From Pythium myriotylum (lineage: Eukaryota; Oomycota; Peronosporomycetes; Pythiales; Pythiaceae): DNA of 64,000 nt. Of the stretch, positions 20,831 to 31,335 are shown one piece after another. Within the stretch, counting starts at the first letter, position 1. Every line of letters starts with the position of its first letter. Below the pieces are notes generated by a model, which ran no database searches, was not told where the DNA came from, and saw only the letters and a list, made by a program, of their open reading frames with translations. The stretch is from contig JALJCQ010000030.1 of assembly GCA_023091665.1 (NCBI GenBank), forward strand, positions 188,501 through 252,500, given 5' to 3'. The translations under genes and the position numbers were made by a program.

Positions 20831-23800
20831 TTAGATCACGCCCAGAGCTTGCAGCGTCTCGGTCAACTCGTCCTGCGCGTCCTGGAGCTCGCGCTCGCAC
20901 GACACGTCACGCAGCGAGCGCGTGGCCTTATTGGCCTGCGCGAACGCCGCGACGAGGTCTCGCGAGCTCTGCTCGAGCTCGTCCAGCGCGTCCTCCAGGG
21001 CGTTCCGGCTGGGGGTGGTATTAGTGGGCGACTTTCTCTCCATCAGCACGTCGAGCGACGCGCGAAAGCGCACGAGCACCGGGAAGCGAGCGACAGACTG
21101 CTCCAGCTGCAGGATTTGCTGCGCCGCATACGGTCGCGCATTCGTGGTCGCGTCGCGAGGGAAGCCATCCACGACAAAGGTCGAGGCGAACGACGCCGCG
21201 ATGAGGCGTCGCAGCCGCGAGAGCTGCGACGCGAACGACGCGGTGACGTCGCGAGTGGATAAGTCGACCCACGGGAGCTGAGCCACGCGACACACGTTAC
21301 GTGCAGCGTCCTGGTAGAAGGTAAACTTGTGGCCGACGAGGCCCACCACGCGGGCCTGCAGCGACGCCTCGAGATGGGCGAGTGGCTCCCGGGCTTTAAG
21401 AAAAGAGACCACCTGGACGCGTGGAACGCGCTTGGCCGACTTGGGCTCGGGGGAAAAGGCCTGCACGAGCCTGGTAAGCTCGGGCGCCAGCGTCGTGGCT
21501 TCGCGCTGACGCTGCTTCTCGAGCTCGGCTTCTTCTTCCGAGTCGTAATCCTCCTCCGGGTTGCGTGGCCTGGGTGGAGGCTGGGGCTTGCGTTGCTTCA
21601 AGACAAAGATCTGGGTCAGCGCGTCACCGAAGCGAGCCGCGACCGAGTGGAACTACAGGTATTACCAGCACGAGAGATGAGTCCGCGACATAAAATCACC
21701 CTCCCTCAACCCAGACAGACAGAGAGTGAACTCACATAGTCGACTGATGTCACGCCGCCGACCACAAGGCACCGAGGAAACCAGCTCGCAGCCACTAAAT
21801 CGATGGTGCCGTGCAGCCCATCGGACTTCTCATCACGCAGATCAACGACGCCAACGCCCCATGTACCCAGCGACTTGCGAAGCGAGTCCACGTCGAGCGA
21901 CGCGCAATCGCCAACAGCGAACGCGACATTCTTGAGCACCATCAGCCCTCGTAACGCGGACGCGTTTTCGCTTGAGGGGATGAAGCTCTGAACAGCGTGT
22001 GGGGCCTCGAGGCTCACGACGTCGAGAACGCTCTGTAGATGACCAGGCAACGCGCTCTTGGATGAGGCGGCGATGACCACTGCACGGGGCTTGGCTACAC
22101 GACCGAGGAACGTCTCGGCTTCCTCCGGCGAGCGAGGGAAGCCGTACAGCACGACGCGGTGGCGAGAGCCCGCCTTTCTCAGCAGTAGCTGCTCAATAGT
22201 CATGAGGTCTTCAGTGGCCACGTCCATCCACACGTAGCTATTCTGTGCGGCGGCAGTCCGGACGACACTGACGTCGTCTTCGCCAACAACGAACACCACC
22301 TCAGGCGCTAACAGAGCGACCAGCTCCTCGTCCACGTTGTGGTCGTTTTCTATTGTCCTGACGATGCCTCTCGCAACAAACGCTCGGCTCCACTGAGGCT
22401 GCGTGGAGCCGACGTGGATCACACCAGCGACGCGTCCAACGTGGCGCTCGAGCTCGCGAGCGTCGAGAGTCTCCCATGGGAACCCAGCGAGAAGGAACTT
22501 GTGGGTCGCCCCAGGGAGCCCGACACTTTCGGGGTCGACGATCGCTCTCCTCAGGGCTCCAAGCACCACTCGCGGCGGCAGCGTCGCGTGGGTGCGACGC
22601 CACTGGGAGAAAACGCCGTTCGAGTCGCGTTCGCGGGCGATCTCGGCGTCCACGAGAGCGTCGAAGGAGAGAAGCGCAAACCCCACGCGATCAGCGAGCT
22701 TTGTGAGCGGTAGGGAGATAGTCGGAGCGTCGAGGAGCACGATGTGAGGATCGAGGACGTCGTGAAAGAGCGAGAGGAGGCACGTGGCGTCATCGATGGA
22801 CGAGGGGATAGTGATAGAAACGTGAGAGATGGTGAAAGAGTTGGAAGGGAGCTCGGGGGCTGATGGGCTCGAGGATGTGAGGGAGACAATCGTAGAGATG
22901 GCGTAGGCGCCGCAGCGTTGCATCCATGTGTCGAGGAGGGAGGCAGTCCAGTTGAAGAGCACGACGCGGCGGCGACCAGAGTCCTTCACGAGTCGCATGA
23001 TCTCCTCGAGAGAGCAACTGGCCGCGTCAGCGAACGCGTACCCGACCGGGTCCACGTGGCTTAGGACGATCTGCTTGATGCGTTCGTTCCATTCTGATGA
23101 CACGGACGCATCCACTGCGATCGCCACGACCTTGTGCGAATCGGCCGGTATCTTTGGCTCCTCTCTTCTCGCTGGAGCCTGGGCAACCTTCTTCGGTGAT
23201 CGCGTGCTCGCCTGCTTCGGCCTTGACTCGACATCTCCACCTCCTTGGTTCTGCTGTTCACTCTGCCTAAGTAGCCACTCGCCCAGCCATCGACAAGCCT
23301 CCAACGGCTCACCGAGCTCCTGCTGCATCATCTCGTCGAGCCCACGCACCAGCACCTTCTCGAGCGAGTCGCTCGCCTTGTACGGGATCGTCAGCGGTGT
23401 CCTTGCAAGGTTCGCGACCGAGAGCTCGTCCACCAGCGTCGGAGCGTTGAGCGGCGATGCTCCGAAGAAGAAACGCAGCTCGCGGCGCGCACTGGCCGGT
23501 GCGTCACTGCCGTGGGTCGCGTTCTTGGTGCCGTCGATCCCGAAGCGAGCGCGTAGCGTCCACGGGTGGGTCTCTCTCGCGACGAAGCAGTTGGTCGGAC
23601 CCATGAGAGCTCGCCACATCGGGATCGCGAGCTTGCGAGAGAGCTGCAGCGCCACGATCTCGCCGCTTGTCATGAAGTTGAGCAGCCGCTCGAAGAACGC
23701 TTTGCCCGTGTGCTCGGCGTAAAACGCAGCGGCCTGTGCGCGAGAAAGTCGGAGACGACGCTGTCTGTCGATGGAGAACCCGAACGATCTGATCGCGCTC

Positions 23801-25116
23801 GTGATCTCGTCGACAGTCTCGGGATCGCACGCAGCGTTGGGCTTGATGATCGCGAACGTCTGGTCGATCTGCTCGCTCTCCGGTACGAGCTGCTGGACCG
23901 CCTGAGAGTCCCATGAGAGGAAGATCCCGGTCTCGAGACATGTGGCGGCGTTTTCTCTCGATCGCACGTGGTCTTCCATCGCGACAAGCGGTGCTTGGGG
24001 TAGCTGTGCACGCAAACTCTCGGGGAAGAACTTGAGCGCTTGGCAGTAGGCTGCTGGGCCTACGATCTGGCGCAGCGTGGCGTCCAAGTGGAAACCGACG
24101 ACGCGGAGCAGTAGAGTCGTTCCTTCGGTCGCATGGGTCTCGAGCTGTGAGCGGAAAGTCTCGCGACTCGCTGGATCCGTCGACAAGTGGAGTTCTGCAG
24201 CTGTGATGCTCGCAATCGCTTCGGCCGTGAGCGGACTCCTCTCGATCGCCGAGGTCACCACAACGCCATGTCGGTTGAAATCGGCCAGAAGCCGAGCTTT
24301 TCCTTCGGGAAACGCTGCAGCGAACGACGGAAGAAGCCCGACGACTGCACTCTGGAGATTCGCGTGCGACTGAGGGAAGAGCTCGTGACACTCTCGCACG
24401 GCGCAGTCCAACGTGGCGCTGCAGAAGAGACCGGGAAAGGCGGTGTTGAGTCCGCAACGTGCACGCAGCGGCCACTCGGTCGATGGCAGACCGTCGGCAA
24501 GCGCTTGTCTGCTTGTCTGAGCCGGGTCCTCGCCACCCAGCAGCTCGTGCAATGCAAGAACCGCCGCGTCGGGCTCGCTGGCCGACGGGAGCGTAAGCAC
24601 CAGCACGAGCGTCGGCCCTCTCGTGAATCGATCGAGGAACGCTGCTCTCGTCGCCTCGTTGTCGCTATCTGCTTGAGACGCAGACAACTCGAGGCGACGA
24701 AGCTGCGAGCGCGTCAACGGGACCATTCGCTCGTTCACAACGACCAAGCCACTCTGCTCGAGCCGCTGTCGGATCGCTTGGATGATCTGCCCATTGGAGA
24801 AGAAGTTGGTGGCTTCTTCCGGTTGAACGCCTGGGAAGATGGAGCTAGTAGTCGTATCGCCGGCTTTCGACTCGGTCCCTTCATCGCCTCGTAGCGTGTC
24901 GACCTCGAGCTCGGTCGAGGACTTGTCGAGTGGGAAGGCGTAGAAGCCCGTGGCGATCTCCGGCCGCACGTAGAAGAGCGAGAAGGGCGTTGGCATCATC
25001 CAGAGATCATTAAAATGGAGACCAAAGCGAGTGAGCTCAACCAACAAAGCGTCGCGTCTCTTCAAGATCCCTTGACCTACCATAACTCTCCCTACTACGT
25101 TGAAGTTGGCGTACAT
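20831..25116 (-). CDS. multidomain NDK-like / adenylate-kinase-like protein, probably axonemal
   Basis: Two exons: 25116-21736 (1127 codons) and 21652-20831, joined in phase by an 83-base intron (GTGAGT...CTGTAG), giving about 1400 residues. One good nucleoside diphosphate kinase domain lies at ~420-555: it starts TFAIIKPNA, has the helix FYAEHTGKAFFERLLNFM, and ends with the active-site motif NATHGSD containing the catalytic His. An upstream segment (~130-260) looks like a second NDK fold without the His. The C-terminal half has several P-loop-kinase-like strands of the adenylate kinase type (LLAGFPWE, VVLYGFPRSPEEAE, FVVDGFPRDATT). Clear Walker A loops are missing, so these domains are probably inactive. 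NDK/AK combinations are typical of ciliary proteins, fitting zoospore flagella. The start is only 6 bases beyond the stop of the upstream RING gene, so an internal ATG could be the true start. Confidence 0.75.
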
Positions 25117-25122
25117 AGCTCC

Positions 25123-25830
25123 TCACGAGTTCACGTAGTAGGCGTAGTGGTGGCGATTGTTGCCACCCACGCACACGCACGGCGCCTGGGCGCACTCGAA
25201 GCAGAAGAGATGGCCTCGCAGACAGCGCATCGCGTTGCAGCCGCTGATCTTCTCGACGCCGACGCCGCACTTGGGGCACTGCTTGAAGCCGTGCGTTCGC
25301 ACAGCCTCGGCGTACTCGGCGTCCGAGACGAGCTGCTCGCTCCACTGCTTCTCGTCCACGAACCGCTGGTACGTGGCCCACTCGGCGACCGTGAGCACTT
25401 CCTTGACGTAGTCGTCGGGGAATTCCTTCTTGCAGCAATGGGCCGGCACGAGCGCGCGGTCGCGAATGCCCATCTTGCAGCGCGTGCGGATGCACTCGAC
25501 GCAGTACAAATGGCCGCAGGGCATCACGCGTCGCTCCCGGCGGAGCTCAATGTCCGCGAGACAGCACGAGCAGTGCGGCGGCGGCTTGCCCTCGACGTGC
25601 CCAACGTCCAGCGAGCCGGCGAGGTCTTCGTGGACGCGCCGCGACTCGTCGAGCACCAAGCTGTAGGCCATGGCTTCGTCCAGAGCCTCACGCTCGGCGC
25701 ACTCTTCGTAGTGGCGCTGGAGCTCTAGTGCGGCGAGATGGTCGCTCTCGCGCATGCGTCTCTCCGATTGGGAACTGGCGAGCGAGATCCGGCCGTTAGA
25801 GACCTCCAGGTTCTCGCGGTCTCTCTCCAT
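25123..25830 (-). CDS. RING/IBR-type zinc protein (possible E3 ligase), copy 1
   Basis: The frame encodes 235 residues from the ATG at 25830; the longer frame begins at a GTG. A RING-like module (CSCCLADIELRRERRVMPCG, then HLYCVECI) at ~110-145 is followed by a linker and a second Cys-rich module (CPKCGVGVEKISGCNAMRC, GHLFCFEC) near the C-terminus, the pattern of IBR/RING2 halves of RBR ubiquitin ligases. A full RING1-IBR-RING2 set is not visible, so ligase activity is inferred only from similarity. It shares its layout with the next two genes upstream, all on the minus strand, which together form a tandem family. Its stop is 6 bases from the start of the NDK/AK gene. Confidence 0.75.
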   Translation of the reverse strand: MERDRENLEVSNGRISLASSQSERRMRESDHLAALELQRHYEECAEREALDEAMAYSLVLDESRRVHEDLAGSLDVGHVEGKPPPHCSCCLADIELRRERRVMPCGHLYCVECIRTRCKMGIRDRALVPAHCCKKEFPDDYVKEVLTVAEWATYQRFVDEKQWSEQLVSDAEYAEAVRTHGFKQCPKCGVGVEKISGCNAMRCLRGHLFCFECAQAPCVCVGGNNRHHYAYYVNS

Positions 25831-25937
25831 CAACCAGCCTCCCCCAATGACAGCCACAGACCCGACGCTACCGACGTCCCAACCCAGCTTGCATTTTTGA
25901 CACACTGCCTACGTCTCTCTCTCTCTCTTGTCTCTTC

Positions 25938-27497
25938 TCACCGACGCCGTGCCGTCGGCTTGGGCCTCGCTCTCGCCTGCTGCAGGGCGACTCGCGCTCG
26001 CGCCATGGCCTGGTCGACGGCCGCCTGGGCTCCGGGGGGCACCCAGCCGTAGTTCTCGAGCCGCGTGCGCCCGCACGTGCACGGCGCGGCCTCGCACGCG
26101 AAGCAGAAGAGATGGCCGTGGAGACAGCGCATGGCGTCGCAGCCGGCCTCTTTCTGGACGCCGACGCCGCACGCGGGGCACTGCTTGCCGTCGAGCGCGC
26201 GCACCACGGCCGCGTACTCGCGGTCGCTCTTGAGCGTCGACGCGCGCCAGTCGCGCTCCCGCACGAAGCGCTCGTACTGCCGCCACTCGCTCGCGCTCAG
26301 CACGCGCGCCACGCTCTCGACCGGGAACTCTTGCTGGCAGCAGCGGATCGGCACGAGCGCGCGGTCCTCGAGGCTCTGCCGCGCCATCGTCGCGAGGCAC
26401 GCGAGGCAGTAGACGTGCCCGCACGGGCTCGTCACGCGAGCGCTCGTCTCGACGTCGCCGAGGCATGCCACGCACGGCGTTGTCGGAGCGGTGGTCTTGT
26501 CGTCCGGGTCATCCCTCCTCGCCCGCTTGGGGTCCGGGGCCGCCAGCGCGGCCGCAGTCGCGGACCGCGTGGTGGCCGCTGCGGCCGCGACGTCGCCCCG
26601 CCGCGCCACGAGCGCCTCGTACTTGGCCAGATTGCGCCGCGAGAGCACGGCGCGCAGCACGTCGAGCGCCACGAGCGCGCCGCAGCAGCGCACGGGCAGC
26701 CCGATGCCGCCCTGCGCCTCGTTCTGCAGCGCGCGCAGGCTCCGCGCGTGGAGGCAGTCGCGGCAGAAGACGTGCCCGCAGGCCGCGCGGAACCGGTTCG
26801 TGGCCGCGTCCACGGCCGCGCCGCAGAGGCGGCAGAGCTCCGGATCCTCGTCCGGAGCGGCCGCGTCGACCGCGGCCTCGTCTTCGTCCTCGCTGTCCGC
26901 GAGATCCACGACGGCCGCGGCCGCGAGCTTGCCCTTGCCCTTGGCTGACAACGGTCGCACCGGCGTTGGCGTGGTCGTGGATCTCGTGGTCGTGGCTGGC
27001 GGCGTTGGCGTGGGCGTGGTCGTGTCGAGTCGTCGCGTCCACTCCAACTCCTTGCAGCAGAGAACGTCGCTGTCCGCCGACGCTCGCAACGTCGCGACGC
27101 ACGCGTGGCAGTAGGCGTGGCCGCAGTCGCGCAGCTGCTCGCGGGCGGCGCGCGGCGAGTCGAGAGGCGTCGGCGCCGCGCAGAGGTCGCAGCGCGTCTG
27201 CATCGGCTCGCCCGCGGCCGCGAGCGCGCGCTTGGCGTCGGTTTGTTGGCGCGCGAGGAACGCGTAGTAGGCGAGTTGGTGCGGCGCCAACACTCGCGCG
27301 AGTGCGGCCGCGGCCACGGCCTGGCCGCAGGGACACCGCAGCGGCAGCAGTTGGGCCGGCGCGTGGAAGGCTGCGGCCGCGAGCGCGGCCACGCAGTCCG
27401 CACAGAGGACGCAGCCGCAGGCGAGGCGGGGGACGCCGCGCGGACGCCAACAGACGCGGCAGTGGGCGGCCGCCAACGTTGGCTCGGCGCGGGCCAT
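25938..27497 (-). CDS. RING/IBR-type zinc protein, long form with repeated modules, copy 2
   Basis: The frame encodes 519 residues from the ATG at 27497. At least four RING-like modules are visible: CRVCWRP...CADC (~10-40), CDLCAAP...YCHAC (~100-150), CRLCGAAVD...FCRDC (~230-265) and CVACLGDVET...YCLAC (~355-390). They are followed by the RING2-like CPACGVGVQKEAGCDAMRC with GHLFCFACEAAPC (~450-490). The spacers are Ala/Arg/Thr-rich. The last two modules align with the whole of copies 1 and 3, so this copy is an internal expansion. It is probably a ubiquitin-ligase-like protein in the cytosol or nucleus. Three CCAACGTTGG palindromes surround its start. Confidence 0.75.
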   Translation of the reverse strand: MARAEPTLAAAHCRVCWRPRGVPRLACGCVLCADCVAALAAAAFHAPAQLLPLRCPCGQAVAAAALARVLAPHQLAYYAFLARQQTDAKRALAAAGEPMQTRCDLCAAPTPLDSPRAAREQLRDCGHAYCHACVATLRASADSDVLCCKELEWTRRLDTTTPTPTPPATTTRSTTTPTPVRPLSAKGKGKLAAAAVVDLADSEDEDEAAVDAAAPDEDPELCRLCGAAVDAATNRFRAACGHVFCRDCLHARSLRALQNEAQGGIGLPVRCCGALVALDVLRAVLSRRNLAKYEALVARRGDVAAAAATTRSATAAALAAPDPKRARRDDPDDKTTAPTTPCVACLGDVETSARVTSPCGHVYCLACLATMARQSLEDRALVPIRCCQQEFPVESVARVLSASEWRQYERFVRERDWRASTLKSDREYAAVVRALDGKQCPACGVGVQKEAGCDAMRCLHGHLFCFACEAAPCTCGRTRLENYGWVPPGAQAAVDQAMARARVALQQARARPKPTARRR

Positions 27498-27669
27498 GGG
27501 ATCACGCCAACGTTGGTGTGGGGTGTCTTCTTCTTCAAGTGAAAGCAACCGAGCCGAGCCGAGACGAGACGAGACGGCGCCAACGTTGGCGGCCGCGGTT
27601 CGTTCTGGGCGCCTCAGACATCATATCTGATCCCATGAATTGCTTCGATTTATTGCAGTTATTGATGGC

Positions 27670-28179
27670 TCACTCGCCGAGAATCGCGCGCACTTCGGTC
27701 TCCGGGATGAGCTGGCAGGAGCAGGCGCCCCAGCGCGCGAGGCACGTGAAGCAGAACTCGTGGCCGTTCGGACACGTCATGTGCACGCAGCCAAAGTCGC
27801 GCTGCACGCCGATGCCGCAGCCGGGGCACTGCTTGCCGCCCACGAGCCGCACGCTCGCAGCGTACTCGGCGTCCGAGACGAGCTCCGAGCTCGCCCACGA
27901 GCTTCGCCGCTCTTTCAGGAGCTGCTGGTAGAGCGCCAAATCGTCTTTGCGTCGCGACACGCGGGTCGACAGCGAGAACGCGAAGGCCACGGCCTCGATC
28001 GGGAGCTCTTTGCGGCAGCAGCGCACGGGCACGAGCGCGCGGTCCTTGAGCGCGAGACGCGCCATGCGCTTGAGACAGGCGGAGCAATAGCAGTGGCCGC
28101 ACGGCGCAGCGCGCAGCGACGAGCGCGCTTCGATGCACGAGCAGCTGATGCAGGACGCGGATGCCTTGTCGGTGCTCAT
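27670..28179 (-). CDS. RING/IBR-type zinc protein, short form, copy 3
   Basis: The frame encodes 169 residues from an ATG at 28179. A RING-like module (CISCSCIEARSSLRAAPCG, YCSACL) is followed by RALVPVRCCRKELPIEAVA, then the C-terminal CPGCGIGVQRDFGCVHMTC with GHEFCFTCLARWGACSC. The order and spacing match copies 1 and 2 (the shared phrase DRALVP-x-x-CC-x-x-E is striking). The three genes lie head-to-tail on one strand, which indicates local duplication. Function by family: ubiquitin transfer or protein binding; untested here. Confidence 0.75.
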   Translation of the reverse strand: MSTDKASASCISCSCIEARSSLRAAPCGHCYCSACLKRMARLALKDRALVPVRCCRKELPIEAVAFAFSLSTRVSRRKDDLALYQQLLKERRSSWASSELVSDAEYAASVRLVGGKQCPGCGIGVQRDFGCVHMTCPNGHEFCFTCLARWGACSCQLIPETEVRAILGE

Positions 28180-28278
28180 GGAGGTTTTGCCGCGAAGACT
28201 AACGGCTTGACACCGAGCTCGTGATGGGGTAGGAAGTGTCTGTGGGTCCTTGGTCCTCGTCGCAGGTTCCTCCGTTTT

Positions 28279-29130
28279 TCAGTGGCGTTGCTCGCAACAA
28301 AAGTACCGCGTCGCAGCCTGGGACACGCGCGCCAACGCGTGGAGACCAAGGCTGCTGCTCACGACAGCCGCTAGACAGCCAGGGTAGAACCACGCCGAGT
28401 CCCGGAACTGGTCCGTCGAGAAGCCGTCAATTTTAACGACGAGGTTGTCGCGAAAGAACGCGAGCGTCGAAACCACGAGCACCAAGAGACAGAGCCCACT
28501 GAGCAACGACACCACGAGCTTGACCGAGCCGAAGTAGACCATCACGAGCACGGTACGAGGAGAGAGAAGGCGCAGCGATTTCTCGTCAAAGCGCGACCGT
28601 CCTGTCTCGCCCGCGAGGCGGCCGGGCGAGCGCGGATCGTGGAGCGGGAGAAGCGGCGAGCGCTCGGGGTCCTGAGGGAACTCGATCTTGTCTGCATCTT
28701 GCGAGGCCAGGAGGTTGTGGATCCGCGCGTCGACGTCGCTGAGGTAGTACATGGTCTGGCCCAGCGTGTAGAATATGACAATGCCAAAGCCACAGAGCGG
28801 TAGCAATCCCAACGACAATGCCAGTCCCGTCGCGACGATCGCAAAGCCCACGAAGCCGAGCGCGCAATTAAACGCCTGAAACACCACGAGCCAGACCATC
28901 GCCCAGAGCATGGACCACCCGGCGGGGCAGCAGTCGTCGTCGGTCTGAATGCCAAGACTACTGCCGTGCTCTCTCGACGGCGGCTGGCGCACGATCTCCT
29001 GCTCGTAGACGGGCGAGAACGCGCGCGGCGGCGGCGTGAGCGGCACGGGGCGCGCCAGCGGCAGCGCGAAGACGTCGACGTCGTGCGAGGGCGACGCCGG
29101 CGGCGCGCTGGGCAGCGGCTTGGCGAGCAT
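28279..29130 (-). CDS. multi-spanning membrane protein, paralog A
   Basis: The frame encodes 283 residues. A Pro-rich cytosolic N-terminus is followed by four to five hydrophobic segments: SMLWAMVWLVVFQAFNCALG, FVGFAIVATGLALSLGLLPL, then after a loop TVLVMVYFGSVKLVVSLLSG, LCLLVLVVSTLAFF and CLAAVVSSSLGLHALARV, and a Cys-containing end (RYFCCEQRH). The loop carries LSDVDARIHN and KIEFPQDPERSPLLPLHD. The same layout and phrases recur in the gene at 30580-31335 (LADVDARFHN, RIEFPEDAQRVPLLPLYD, RFFCCEHRE), so the two are paralogs. I do not recognise a named family. The CC pair near the end could be palmitoylated. Confidence 0.78.
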   Translation of the reverse strand: MLAKPLPSAPPASPSHDVDVFALPLARPVPLTPPPRAFSPVYEQEIVRQPPSREHGSSLGIQTDDDCCPAGWSMLWAMVWLVVFQAFNCALGFVGFAIVATGLALSLGLLPLCGFGIVIFYTLGQTMYYLSDVDARIHNLLASQDADKIEFPQDPERSPLLPLHDPRSPGRLAGETGRSRFDEKSLRLLSPRTVLVMVYFGSVKLVVSLLSGLCLLVLVVSTLAFFRDNLVVKIDGFSTDQFRDSAWFYPGCLAAVVSSSLGLHALARVSQAATRYFCCEQRH

Positions 29131-29269
29131 CTCGTTCTCGTCGGTTGGAGAGTTCCAGACAGTCGGTCCACGAATGGACTGTCTACTCGAACCGTGGTGA
29201 GCTGCTCATTAAGTTCGAATTCGAACGCACCATCACTCCTAAGTACGCACGAGGAGCTCCACAGAGCTG

Positions 29270-29995
29270 ATGCCACGTTCGAATTCTCGGTCATCGGCTC
29301 GGATGTCGACGACTTCCTCGACGCTCGCGCGGCAGGGCGCGCTGGTCGCGGCCGGCGCAGTCGCGCTCTTTGCGGCGCTGCGGCTGCTGCGCGCGCGCGT
29401 GTACGACGCGCTGATCGTCGGGCTCACGACCGAGTGGTACGAGCGCGTGCTCTCGCGCCTGCCGACAGACGCGGCCTTTTTGGACGTTGGCATCGGCACG
29501 GGACTCGCGCTCGCCAACAACAAGTCGCTGCTCCGCGCCAAGAACATCTCGGTGGACGGAGTGGACTACGATCTCGACTACGTCAAGCGCTGCCGCGCGC
29601 TTGTGGCGCAGCGCCAGCTCACGGACGCCATACGCGTGCACCACGCGTCCATCTACGACTACGAGGGCGGCCCCTACGACGCTGTCTACTTTAGCGCCTC
29701 GCTCATGATCATGCCCGATCCGGTCAAGGCGCTAACGCATGGTGTGTCGATGCTCAAGCCCGGCGGGCGCGTCTACGTGACGCAGACCATCCAGACCAAG
29801 CGCTCAAAGCTCGTTGAACTGGGCAAGCCGCTGCTCAAGTTCCTCACGACGATCGACTTTGGCCAGGTGACGTACGAACCGGATCTGCTCGCGACATTCA
29901 AGAAGGCCGGACTCACGGTTGTCGAGAACATTGCGATCTCCGGCTCGACCATGACCTCCACGCGCTCCTACCGCCTTTTCGTGCTCCAGCCCTGA
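29270..29995 (+). CDS. membrane-anchored class I SAM-dependent methyltransferase
   Basis: The frame encodes 241 residues. After a short polar start comes a hydrophobic stretch (QGALVAAGAVALFAALRLL) that should anchor it in a membrane. A Rossmann methyltransferase fold follows: motif I AAFLDVGIGTGLAL (~68-82), an acidic end of strand 2 (VDGVDYDLDYV), motif II/III region YDAVYFSASLMIMPDP, and a later strand KPGGRVYVTQT. These residues bind S-adenosylmethionine. The substrate cannot be told; small-molecule or lipid methylation is plausible given the anchor. It is transcribed divergently from the membrane protein ending at 28279 (140 bases between starts), and sits between two paralogs of that protein. 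Confidence 0.85.
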   Translation: MPRSNSRSSARMSTTSSTLARQGALVAAGAVALFAALRLLRARVYDALIVGLTTEWYERVLSRLPTDAAFLDVGIGTGLALANNKSLLRAKNISVDGVDYDLDYVKRCRALVAQRQLTDAIRVHHASIYDYEGGPYDAVYFSASLMIMPDPVKALTHGVSMLKPGGRVYVTQTIQTKRSKLVELGKPLLKFLTTIDFGQVTYEPDLLATFKKAGLTVVENIAISGSTMTSTRSYRLFVLQP

Positions 29996-30579
29996 GTGAA
30001 GACTCCTTGAAGGCTGCGGCATGTGATCTCAATAAACCCGGGCGAAGCGGAGACCCCGCACGCAGGAGGCGCTTAATCTCCCCTGCATACTGGGCCATTA
30101 TTCTGCTTTGGTCAGTTGAGAGTTTGGTGTGGACCGCTGATACGAAATGCCAAGATAATGATACACAGTTAACACTCTTGGAAGTTTATGTTGTTAAACT
30201 GTCCAGATGTGTTGTTCACACATGTCCTGACAGCCTTGGATCCCCGAGTAATCGCAACGTCCGCAGCATTCTGAGCGACGATAAAGAGTAATTCGGACTC
30301 TCTTTAGTAGATGGCGAAGGCGATCTGATCAGTTGACTCTTGCAGAAATATCTCAAAGTGGATATCACAACGGCCGGTGCGATGACATCTTAGCTCACAA
30401 TATCTCAGGGAGGACGTCACAAAGGCAGATTGTCTTCTCCATTTAGACCGCTTAATCGCGAGGAAGCAAGGTGGAATCTTTTGTCCATACAAGCCAGGCT
30501 ACATTGACAGCATTCTTACACTCAAGCGTCCCTGAAACATTTTTTTGACGCCCAGATTATTCAACTCGCATAAATGATC
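29996..30579. other. intergenic, no supported gene
   Basis: About 580 bases lie between the 3' ends of the methyltransferase and membrane paralog B. No domain-bearing ORF is seen. Confidence 0.5.
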
Positions 30580-31335
30580 TCACTCGCGGTGCTCGCAGCA
30601 AAAGAACCTCGTCGTGGCCTGCATGATGCGACCCATGACGTGGAGTCCAATACAAGAGAGCACCATCCCCACCAGACAAAGTCGGTAAAACAGAGGCGCG
30701 CCGTCGACTTTCTCACCGGACGGTTTGTTAATCGTCAAATCAATATGGCTCTTGTCTGCGAGAAATCCTGCCGTCGTCGCGATGAGACATCCGAAGATGA
30801 TGCCGCTCTGGATGCCCAGCAGAAGCTTGATCGAGCCAAAGTACAAGAGTAACAGCACGCTGCGTGGCGAGGGCCGGCTCAGCGAGGCCTCGTCGAACCG
30901 AGGGCCGCCACGGTACCGGTAGACAAACTGCAAGTCGTACAGCGGAAGCAACGGGACTCGTTGGGCGTCCTCTGGGAACTCGATGCGCTCGCCGTCCTTG
31001 GTGACCATCGTATTGTGGAACCGCGCGTCGACATCGGCGAGGTGGTAGGCGATCTGCAGCAGCGCTTGGATCACGACGACGCCGAAGCCACAAATGGGGA
31101 GCGACACCAGCGCGAGCACGAGGCCTCCGGCCACGATCACAAAGGCCGCGAAGCTGAACGAGATGTTGCCAACGTGGTACGCGAGGAGATGGCTCAGGTA
31201 CCAGAGCGCGGACCACACCGACGGACAGCAGACGTGGTCGGCCGGGTCGTCGAGCTGGAAGGGCGAGTCGTGGCGGCCCGAGGAGCCCGTGGGCAGCGGC
31301 GAGCGCGGCGGCCCGAGCACGCGCGCGTGGGTCAT
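30580..31335 (-). CDS. multi-spanning membrane protein, paralog B
   Basis: The frame encodes 251 residues and is a clear paralog of the gene at 28279-29130. Hydrophobic segments occur at about 35-60 (WSALWYLSHLLAYHVGNISF), 60-95 (FVIVAGGLVLALVSLPICGF), 160-200 and 220-240. The loop phrase LADVDARFHN-x-MVTKDGERIEFPED and the end RFFCCEHRE match paralog A. The N-terminal cytosolic part is shorter. No named family is recognised. Its start is about 265 bases from the left edge of the giant palindrome, so the palindrome inserted just outside its upstream region. Confidence 0.78.
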   Translation of the reverse strand: MTHARVLGPPRSPLPTGSSGRHDSPFQLDDPADHVCCPSVWSALWYLSHLLAYHVGNISFSFAAFVIVAGGLVLALVSLPICGFGVVVIQALLQIAYHLADVDARFHNTMVTKDGERIEFPEDAQRVPLLPLYDLQFVYRYRGGPRFDEASLSRPSPRSVLLLLYFGSIKLLLGIQSGIIFGCLIATTAGFLADKSHIDLTINKPSGEKVDGAPLFYRLCLVGMVLSCIGLHVMGRIMQATTRFFCCEHRE

